Assembly: GCA_964415245.1 (NCBI GenBank)
Contig: CAYQAJ010000016.1
Span: 1 to 37,491, forward strand
DNA from: CAYQAJ01 sp964415245
Lineage (GTDB): Bacteria; Planctomycetota; Planctomycetia; Pirellulales; Pirellulaceae
DNA: 37,491 nucleotides
Reading direction: 5' to 3'
In this document: positions 9,646-16,900 of the stretch, piece by piece
Layout: each line of letters opens with the position of its first letter
How positions within the stretch are numbered: the stretch's first letter is position 1
The notes under the pieces: model-generated
Database searches by the model: none
Seen by the model: only the letters and a program-made list of their open reading frames with translations
Told to the model about the DNA's origin: nothing
Position numbers and translations under genes: made by a program

Positions 9646-10126
9646 GCCTGCCACAGAGACCAAACGAGCACCGAACGTGGAGCGCCCGTTCCCTTGGCGC
9701 TGTCGACATTGCGGCAAGCACGAAGTCGTCATGGCAACAACGGCGTACCAGGCCGAGGTCCGCCACGACGGTCGCCTGTACACCTTCACGATTCCCCGTC
9801 TTGAGCTCCCGGTATGCCAGGCATGCGGCGAACAGGTCTTTACCGAGAAGGTAGACGAACAGGTAAACGCCGCGCTCCGCGCTCATTTGAACCTGCTCAC
9901 GCCGGATCAGATTCGCGAAGGAATCGAACGAATCGGGATGACCCAGAAGGCCGCGGCGCAACGGCTGGGAATCGCGGAGGCAACGCTGTCGCGGTGGCTG
10001 AATGAGACGCAGATTCAATCGCGAGCCATGGACAACCTGCTCCGCGTCTTCTTCGCCGTGCCCCAAGTTCGCGACGTTCTCAGCGGCGACCCGCCCACGC
10101 TGCAACCCCCGATCCCGAACCCCTAA
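9635..10126 (+). CDS. MqsA-type antitoxin / transcriptional regulator (zinc finger + HTH)
   Basis: The protein has 163 residues. An N-terminal zinc-binding region has two CxxC pairs (Cys23/Cys26 in CRHCG and Cys61/Cys64 in CQACG) separated by a beta-rich segment, as in MqsA/YgiT. Residues 102-123 form an XRE-like helix-turn-helix (MTQKAAAQRLGIAEATLSRWL). The family neutralises the partner toxin through its N-terminal part and represses its own operon through the HTH. It overlaps the upstream gene by 11 nt, which indicates coupled translation. The last dozen residues (TLQPPIPNP) are encoded by a C-rich degenerate repeat that resembles the intergenic repeat at 10261-10306, so the natural C-terminus may have been replaced by repeat sequence. 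Confidence 0.85.
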   Translation: MPPKPATETKRAPNVERPFPWRCRHCGKHEVVMATTAYQAEVRHDGRLYTFTIPRLELPVCQACGEQVFTEKVDEQVNAALRAHLNLLTPDQIREGIERIGMTQKAAAQRLGIAEATLSRWLNETQIQSRAMDNLLRVFFAVPQVRDVLSGDPPTLQPPIPNP

Positions 10127-10140
10127 TCGCTAGCCAGATT

Positions 10141-10254
10141 GTCGTCTCTCGCTCCGCGAGAGAACGCTCCACCGCACCGTGTTGGAACGCCCGTTCCAGG
10201 GTGGTAATGAAGCGCCTTTTCCATGGCACACCCTCTCGCGGAGCGAGAGGCGAC
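10141..10254. repeat. 114-nt nested imperfect palindrome
   Basis: The outer arms 10141-10162 and 10233-10254 are inverted copies with 21 of 22 matches. Each arm is itself a hairpin (CTCTCGC-TCC-GCGAGAG at 10146-10162; mirrored at 10233-10249). Inside, CGCT/AGCG (10165/10211), CCACC/GGTGG (10169/10200) and TGGAACG/CGTTCCA (10183-10198) pair in the same nested order. It lies between the convergent toxin-antitoxin and PP-loop genes. It resembles a REP/MITE-like element, but no clear target-site duplication is seen. Confidence 0.85.
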
Positions 10255-10260
10255 TTCATT

Positions 10261-10306
10261 CCCCAATCCCCAACCCCGAATCCCCAGCCCCAAATCCCCA
10301 ATCCCC
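10261..10306 (-). repeat. Seven-tract C/G repeat, G-quadruplex-forming on the minus strand
   Basis: Seven CCCC runs start at 10261, 10268, 10274, 10282, 10288, 10296 and 10303, with loops of 2-4 nt. The minus strand therefore has seven GGGG tracts, more than enough for an intramolecular quadruplex. The tract lies 3 nt after the stop of the PP-loop gene, so its mRNA carries the G-rich strand in the 3' untranslated region. Confidence 0.9.
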
Positions 10307-10309
10307 TCC

Positions 10310-11308
10310 TCACACTGTCGCCAGGGTGCGGGCTTCGTGGGAATCGGGTGTCGGTTCGGCGCGGAGGATGTGTGAACCGTCGGTCGTGTCGACGCGCACT
10401 TGCGCATCATCGGGGTCGAAGTGCTTCGCGTAGCGCACGATCAGGCCGGCCGCGAACGTGATCGCTGCTTCATTGGGCGGGCCAATCACCAACGCGGTGG
10501 GTCCTAGAAAATTGTGCGGCTCCAGATGCGCCCGGCTGGCGGCTTCAGGCACACTGTGCATGTACCGCAGAGTCTCGTTCTCCACCTCGTTGCGGCCCAC
10601 GATCACCTTCGTGTCGGGGCTGTGGCGGAAGTGCCGGCCGGTCTTCAACAGCTCGAAGTCCCACCGCTGCGCGCCCGGGTCGAGCTGAATCAGGTCGTGC
10701 ACCTTGCGGCCGAACTGCGGCTCGGTCAGCGCGCACCCGGTCGACGGCGTGGGAATGTGCGTCACGCCCAGTCGGCCGGCCAGCTCGATCAGCTCCTTGC
10801 GGCTGCGTCCGCGAATCGCGCACAACCGCTCGCGATCGACGAGCCCCTCCCGCTCGGGCAACGTTGGCGGCAGCAGCTTGGCCGATAGCGGCCGCAGCAG
10901 CAGGTCTTTGAGCCCGCTGTGGTGCGAGATGATGTCCAGGTCGCGCCGCTTCTGACTCATCGGGCGCTGCCCGACCACCTCGCCGCTAACGACGAATCGG
11001 GCCCCCACGTCACGCATGAATCGATCGGCGATTTGGAACATGTAGATGCGACAATCGACGCACGGGTTGGCCCCCTTGCCGTAGCCGAACCGCGGGCGGC
11101 GCACCAGGTCGAGATAATCGTCGTCCTGCGTTACCACGGTCAGCCGCACGCCCAACTCGCGCGCCGCCTGCGCCGACACGTCCTGGCAGCAGGTGAAGAC
11201 GGTTTTGAAGTTGAGCGCCTCGACCTCAATGCCCTGCTCCTGCATGAGCCGAATGGCCAGCATGCTATCCAACCCGCCGGAAAGCAGAGCGACGCAGCGC
11301 ACGGTCAT
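10310..11308 (-). CDS. PP-loop ATP-pyrophosphatase, MnmA-like putative tRNA thiolation enzyme
   Basis: The protein has 332 residues. The ATP-binding PP-loop SGGLDS is at 10-15. Candidate sulfur-relay cysteines are visible: Cys40/Cys41 (FTCC), Cys83/Cys86 (NPCVDCR) and Cys192 (STGCALT). The last two sites sit where MnmA-type enzymes carry their catalytic cysteines. Such enzymes activate a tRNA uridine C2 carbonyl with ATP and insert sulfur from a persulfide. The C-terminal third (210-332) is not the classical MnmA barrel that I can recognise, so the exact tRNA or other substrate is open. The ATG at 11308 is preceded by GGAG. The frame continues to 11596 through intergenic repeats, which I reject. 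The stop adjoins a G-quadruplex motif. Confidence 0.8.
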   Translation of the reverse strand: MTVRCVALLSGGLDSMLAIRLMQEQGIEVEALNFKTVFTCCQDVSAQAARELGVRLTVVTQDDDYLDLVRRPRFGYGKGANPCVDCRIYMFQIADRFMRDVGARFVVSGEVVGQRPMSQKRRDLDIISHHSGLKDLLLRPLSAKLLPPTLPEREGLVDRERLCAIRGRSRKELIELAGRLGVTHIPTPSTGCALTEPQFGRKVHDLIQLDPGAQRWDFELLKTGRHFRHSPDTKVIVGRNEVENETLRYMHSVPEAASRAHLEPHNFLGPTALVIGPPNEAAITFAAGLIVRYAKHFDPDDAQVRVDTTDGSHILRAEPTPDSHEARTLATV

Positions 11309-11324
11309 GGGGGAAGCTCCGAGG

Positions 11325-11446
11325 CAGTCGAGAGCGGGGAGTCGAGGGTTGGAGCAAGTGCAGAATGAAGAGTGCAGAGTGCAAAATGAGGACGCGACAC
11401 GTCGAACCGGTATTCTGCATTCCGTATTCTGCACTCCGCACTCGCG
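11325..11446. repeat. Modular intergenic repeat with inverted arms (GAGTGCAGAAT words)
   Basis: The left part has GTCGAGAG/GTCGAGGG words, then the word GGAGCAAGTGC, then repeated GAGTGCAGAAT-like units (about 11358-11390). The right part (about 11411-11446) carries the reverse complement, ATTCTGCACTC-like units. The two arms can pair over some 30 nt around a centre containing CGACACGTCG. The word GGAGCAAGTGC recurs at 35477-35487. Confidence 0.8.
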
Positions 11447-11523
11447 CCAGCGCCCAGTGTACGAGTGACCTGCGGGTGGGTCAATCGAAGCGCCGCGCGT
11501 TCGGCGGAGGACAACGCAAGCGC

Positions 11524-11609
11524 CGGAAGGGGACAGCGGCGCTTCCGAAGCTGAGGGCTGATTGCTGAGAGCTGACAGCTTTGCGGCGGACGGCACGGCG
11601 GAGCGTGCC
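11524..11609. repeat. Degenerate GCTGA-type repeat and hairpins after the cyclase gene
   Basis: CGGAAG/CTTCCG (11524/11542) form a stem. Degenerate units of GCTGAGAG/GCTGACAG type fill 11550-11580. GGCACG-GCGGAG-CGTGCC (11592-11609) is a 6-bp hairpin ending 2 nt before the cyclase stop codon on the minus strand. The same GGCACG/CGTGCC stem recurs at 37211-37227. Confidence 0.7.
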
Positions 11610-11611
11610 TG

Positions 11612-13372
11612 CTACTTGCTCGCCATTTGGATCACGCCGTCCCAGTTCGACGAAGGCTCGTAGTGGTGCTGGGCGATGAAGATCATCAGAAAATCTTTCG
11701 CCCGATCGTTCACCGGCACGCGGTCCAACAGTTCGAGCGCCTCGGACCACCGCCCCTCGACGACGGCGCGTACCGCTTCTTCGAAGTCGGCGATGTGCTC
11801 GTCGCTGATCGAAGCGTCGTTCGACATCGGCGGAAGAAGCTGCGTCACATCGAGGGCAGCATCCATGCCGTAGGGACGCACCCGGCCCATGCCGCGCAGC
11901 CGCCCTATGTCGGGGGGAAGGTGCTCGCGTGCGTATTCGGCGGTGGCCTGGTCGATGAGAATGGGCACGCGCAACTGCTTGGTCATGCTCTCCAGCCGCG
12001 AGGCAAGATTGACCACCGGACCGAACACGCCGACCTTGGCCTGCGCCGTGGTGCCGATCTTGCCGGCGATGGCCCGCCCGTGGGCGATGCCGATTCCCAC
12101 GTTGAAGTCGGCCAGGGGGTGGCCCGGCTCCTGCTGGCACTTGCGAAAGGCGGCCTGAATGGCCAGCGCGGCCTTGAGCGCGGGAAGCGGCCCTTCGGGC
12201 ACGGGCCAGCCCCAGAAGCCGAGCGCGGCGTCGCCCTGGAAGTCGGCGATCACGCCGTCGTGCTCGAGAATGCCGCGGGTCATCAGGCCCAGCGCTTCGC
12301 TGCACCGTTGCAACAGCTCGAGCAGGTGGTGCTGCGACATCTCGGCACGACGGGAGAATCCGCGCATGTCGCAGAACATCGCCGTGACGTCGCACTCACG
12401 CGGCGCGAGCACTTCTTCGAGGTTGCCGCCGGTGAGCGTCTTCATCACCTTGGGCGAGAAGAACTGCCGCAAGCCGGCTTGCTCGCTTTCCAGCGAGCGC
12501 AGTTGGCGAATGGCGCCGGTGATCTTGGCGATGAACTCGGCAAACCGGATATCGCCGCTTAAGTCTTCGGCGCCGTTGGCCTCCGGCCACAGCCGCCCCG
12601 AAACGTACAGCGCCCATCCGGTCGACGAGCGTTCGCGGATGGGCGTGGAGAAAGCCCAGTCGAAGTTACCGCTCAAGGTGTACTTCGAGCCGCCGCCGTC
12701 GGTGTCGCTCCAAATGTGCAGCAGCGTTTCGCCGCGTTCCAGAGCCGTGAGCACCAGCCGCCTGCTGGGACGCAGCCGGGTGGAGTCCGTGCTGCGACTG
12801 TCGAGCCGCATCATGATGGGGCGCGTGCGGTCGGCGCCGGGCGAGAGATCGTACTGCACCACGGCCGCCGCTTCGGCACGCGGAATGCCGTCCAACAGCA
12901 GCCCCACCAGGTGCTGCGCAAACTCGGCGTCGGTGGGAGAGATAGAGATGATTTTGGGCAGGTTCCACAGCACTTCGAGCCGGTGATCGGCGTTGCGGAA
13001 GTCGAAGCCCTCGACATCCTCCTGCCGGTAGCTGTATTCGACCAGCGGCGATTCGGGCGCTTGCCCGGCGTCGTCAATTTTATCGAGGCGGAACGACGTG
13101 CCGCCGATGCGGAAGTCCTCCCCCGCTCCAATCGTGAATTCCTTGAGCACCTCGCCGCGGCGGTAAGCCGGGTTGAGCGCCGTATCGAGACACCGCACGT
13201 GGAGACGGTCACCTTGCAGGGTCAGATCGGCGTGCTCCCGCGAAATGCGCAGGTCCCAGGGAACGGCCCAGCCGCTGCGGGGCGATCGGCCCACGCGAAC
13301 GGCCTGATCCATGGGTAGGGGCCGACGCCAGCGCTGACCCGGTTCCGGTCCGATGGCCACAAGTTCCAACAA
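11612..13372 (-). CDS. FHA-GAF-class III adenylate/guanylate cyclase
   Basis: The protein has 586 residues and three modules. An FHA domain spans about 5-100 (VRVGRSP, RISREHADL). A GAF-like sensor follows (about 130-300). The class III cyclase catalytic domain spans about 325-465. In the catalytic domain both metal-binding aspartates are present (Asp335 in FCDMRGFS and Asp381 in FQGDAALGF), and the transition-state Asn455/Arg459 pair is in VVNLASRLES. It should therefore be able to make cAMP or cGMP; I cannot tell which. No membrane segment is seen, so it is cytosolic. The C-terminal 70 residues look helical. The start is not ATG: the TTG at 13372 has GAGGAG seven nt upstream and keeps the FHA domain intact. 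The gene diverges from the giant membrane-protein gene. Confidence 0.88.
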   Translation of the reverse strand: MLELVAIGPEPGQRWRRPLPMDQAVRVGRSPRSGWAVPWDLRISREHADLTLQGDRLHVRCLDTALNPAYRRGEVLKEFTIGAGEDFRIGGTSFRLDKIDDAGQAPESPLVEYSYRQEDVEGFDFRNADHRLEVLWNLPKIISISPTDAEFAQHLVGLLLDGIPRAEAAAVVQYDLSPGADRTRPIMMRLDSRSTDSTRLRPSRRLVLTALERGETLLHIWSDTDGGGSKYTLSGNFDWAFSTPIRERSSTGWALYVSGRLWPEANGAEDLSGDIRFAEFIAKITGAIRQLRSLESEQAGLRQFFSPKVMKTLTGGNLEEVLAPRECDVTAMFCDMRGFSRRAEMSQHHLLELLQRCSEALGLMTRGILEHDGVIADFQGDAALGFWGWPVPEGPLPALKAALAIQAAFRKCQQEPGHPLADFNVGIGIAHGRAIAGKIGTTAQAKVGVFGPVVNLASRLESMTKQLRVPILIDQATAEYAREHLPPDIGRLRGMGRVRPYGMDAALDVTQLLPPMSNDASISDEHIADFEEAVRAVVEGRWSEALELLDRVPVNDRAKDFLMIFIAQHHYEPSSNWDGVIQMASK

Positions 13373-13879
13373 GAACGTGCTCCTCAACTGACAATGGCCA
13401 ATAGCGGCGGAAACGCTCTCTCGGCCCAGGCGCGAGCCGACTTTGCCGCCCGCCCCCCGGGATGAACGGGAGCGGCGGGCGCTGTGTAGGTGGCAGCGCC
13501 GCACTTGGGGGCCGCCGACCGACCGCGGATCAATCCGGTAGCCGGCGGTAAAACCCTGATTGTATTTGCCGTGGCGCCCTTTTTCCAGCCGTTTTCGGGG
13601 GCGGCACGCGGTACGCGGCTCGCCAGCGCGTCGGCCTCCACACCTTTGCGTTGGAATTGCTCGCCGCGGGAGGGAATAATCGAGGTGGCTTCGTGTCTCC
13701 CTACATTGAACGACCGACCGGTAACGACGCAGCTCCACCGGCGCGCGGCCCGGCTCCAGCGAATCGAGCGACCGGCGCCACAGCGTGCATCCGCCTGAGC
13801 GTCGACAGGCCGGCCAGCGGTCCCGTTCCACGCGCAGCGGGACCGTCGCTTTGGGTGCGCGCGGGACGAGGACGTAGCC
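13373..13879. other. Spacer between the divergent cyclase and giant membrane-protein genes
   Basis: About 500 nt without a gene I can support. A minus-strand frame runs through it in continuity with the cyclase, but the encoded residues are Arg-rich and look non-coding. No obvious promoter hexamers are seen. GAGGA at 13868-13872 may be the ribosome-binding site of an upstream start of the next gene. Confidence 0.45.
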
Positions 13880-13939
13880 ATCGGCGAGCTCCTCTGTGTC
13901 CTGTTTTTTCTGCTCTTCGCGCTGCTGATCGTAATCATC

Positions 13940-16900
13940 GTGTCGCAGCCGGCGATATCGGGCGGCAAGCGTCGCGCCGCCGCCCGGCGCCACCGCTGCG
14001 CCTTGTGCGGTCACGCTAACAGCGTCGAGGCGAAAAGGTGCGTCTTCTGCGGCGCGTTGTCGTCGGAACTCGCAGCGAGCGGCACGGCAACGCGCACAGA
14101 CGGCGCGTACGGTAACCGCATGGCGCTGCGGCCCGTCGATGACGCGGTCGACGACAAGCAGACAATCTTGAGTCGCCTGGCGAGGATACACCGTTATGGC
14201 GAACTCTCGGACGAGACGTACGAGCGGCTGCGCATCGAGCTGCGCGACGCACTCTATCCGGGCGCCGCGCCCCTAGCGGCGGTTGCACCGCCCGACAGGG
14301 AAGCGGTCGACCTCGAAGTGGTCGACGCGGAACTGATTCCCGAGCAGAGCGCGCAGGGCGAGGCGGTTCCAGCTACGACCGGCCCGGCACCCGTTGCGTC
14401 TTCGTCACCACCTTCGCCCGCTGCGTCGGACTCCGCGCCGGTCCGGCCGTGGATCGTCGAGCCGGCCGATTTGCCGGGCGCATCGCCCGACGAATCGCCC
14501 CCCCGCTCCCTGGCCGACACGCTCAGCGCCTTCATGGAGCGGCGCAACATCCGCTGGCTGGAAGTGCTCAGCGGCCTGTTGATCGTCGGCTGCTCGATCG
14601 GCCTGGTGATCAGCCTGCGGGCGACGGTAGGCCAGCGGATTCCCTACTTCACGGCGCTGTCGTTCATGGTGACGACGGCAATCATCCACTTCTCCGGTCT
14701 GTACACACTGCGCCGTTGGAAACTGAAGAACACCAGCCGCGGCGTGTTGATCGTCGCCATGCTGTTGGTGCCGCTGAGTTTTCTGGCCGCGGTGGTGCTG
14801 CCCGAATCGAACCAGGTAGGACCTTCGCTGACCGATCCCACGTACCTTACGGCTGCAATTGTCGGCGTATTGGGCTTCGGGCTGATGACAGTGCTGACGA
14901 GTCGGGCCCTGCTGCTGCAAGGCTGGTGGATGCTGGTTGTGGTGGTGATGGGTACGTCGGTGGGGCAGTTGAGCATCGGCCGCGTGGCCGGCGGCGAGAT
15001 GTCGGCGGAGAGCGTGGCGGCGCTGATGGCCTTGCCTCTGGCGTCGTACGCGGTTGCGCTGTTGGCCCTGTTGGAGTTGGCGCGGCGTTGGCGGTTGATG
15101 ACGCGGCGCCGCGCGGGGCGCGTGCTGCTAATCGTCGGCCTGGGCACGTTTTCGTTCTTGGCAGCCGCGGCATTGTTGGTATCGCGCGGCGAAAGCCACT
15201 GGCTCACGCTGGCGCGGCTGGGGCCGTCGTTGGCGCTGGCCACGACGTTGTTCATGGCGGCGTGCCTCGTCGTGCAGCGACGCGCATCGGGCGGTCCGCG
15301 ATTGGCGGCGGTTCACACGGCGGCCACCGCGGCGGCCGTGTTGGGCGGCATGGCGATGCTGCTGTTGGTCGTGCTCACATGGCTCGAAGTCGGGTTGCTG
15401 CTATGGGTGACGGCTATTGCGTTCGTCGCTCTCACGGCGATGGCCATTACCAACAAGCTCCCGGTGCTGCACGCGCCGGCGCTTGCCGCGCTGGCGATTG
15501 CCGGCCTCGTGGCGCTTCATTTGGCGCAGGGCACGATCACCGCCGATCCCGAAGCGCCCGATTCGCAGCTTTGGCGTGCGATCTACATGGGCCGCTCCGC
15601 GGCGCTTTTGACCGCGCTGGCGGGCGGTGCCGCGCTGGTGGGTCTCGTGCTTTCGCGCATTCCTAGCGAAGCGGCGCGATTGGTAGGGCGGTACTACGCA
15701 GCGAGCAGCGCTGTTCTGGCGGGCGTGGCGCTTTCGCTGACGTTGGCCGTCGGCTTTCTGCGGGCACCCGACTACCAATGGGCCACGCCGCTGTTGGCGT
15801 TGTACGCGGCGGCGGTACTGGCAGTAGGCACCATCGCGTCGCTGCAATACGTTGCGGCGTTTTCCGGTCTCGATCAGAACGACGTGCATGGCGCTACGGG
15901 GATAGTGCGATCGGTCGGCTCGTGGCATTGGATTTCGAAGTCGGCCGCGTGGGCCGGTTCCGTACTTGTGCTGCTCGCTCTCGTTCATGGACTCACTCTG
16001 AATCCGTGGCTCAATGAGCGGCTGGGCGAAATGTCGCTCATGCCGCCTCGCCCACTCTTGGCGGCGCTAGTGCTCCACGCGGTCGTCGCTATGGCGGTGG
16101 CTGCATCGTGCGCGGCTGTTCACGGGGCAAGAAATTCGCTGCACGCGAAGTCCGCGCCGGTCGATCCCTTCGCGACTTCGCTGTGGACGTCGGCGATGGT
16201 GACTTCGATTGTCGCCGCTCCCTTCGCCTTGTGGGTCGTCAATCGACAGTATGGGTTTCATGCACTCTGCTGGGCGGCGCTGGCCCTGGTATGGCTCGCC
16301 GCGTCGCGCATTGCGTGGCGCGCACTCGCGTTCGGCCTGTTCCAGGGAGCCACGGCGCTCGCCTTGGGGTTTGCCGTCGCGCAGTGGCAGTGGCGTTTCG
16401 GCACCTGGGACGGCACATTCGGCGACGTGGCATTCTGGCAGTCGCAGTTGACTGTGGCCTTATTGACCTGTGCCGTTTGGGCCGGGCTGCGGCTGGCGAT
16501 GCAGCGGAGGAAATGGACCGACCGAGTGATGCGGCAACCCACGGTCGATCAGGCGATTCTTGTTGTCGCCGTCGTGGGAGTGTTCGCGCTGGCAGCACTC
16601 GGCTGTCTGCCGGGCGTGCTGGCGGAACTGGGAGTGAAACCCGCGTGGTTGTCCGCCAGCGCGGAAGGCCCTCCGACTTGGCACCAGGCCGCATACGGCC
16701 GCGGAACGTGGTGGGCGGTGTGGATCGCCGCGCTGGCGCTCGCACCGAATCTGGCAGTGCGGTCGGACAAGCGGCTCACGACGGGCATGGCGATCGCGGC
16801 TGCCGTGGCGACGGCGGCGATTCCGCTGCTCGTGGCGGCGCCATGGGAGTCGCAATACGCTGCCGCTTCAGCGCTGCGGTGGACCAGCGCGATGTATGCG

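Noticed and set aside
11309..11596. N-terminal extension of the PP-loop protein
   Set aside because: It runs through the intergenic repeat block; the ATG at 11308 directly precedes the PP-loop strand.
13373..14191. N-terminal extension of the cyclase by 273 residues
   Set aside because: Arg-rich, overlaps the start of the divergent gene and has no domain; the TTG at 13372 has a good ribosome-binding site.
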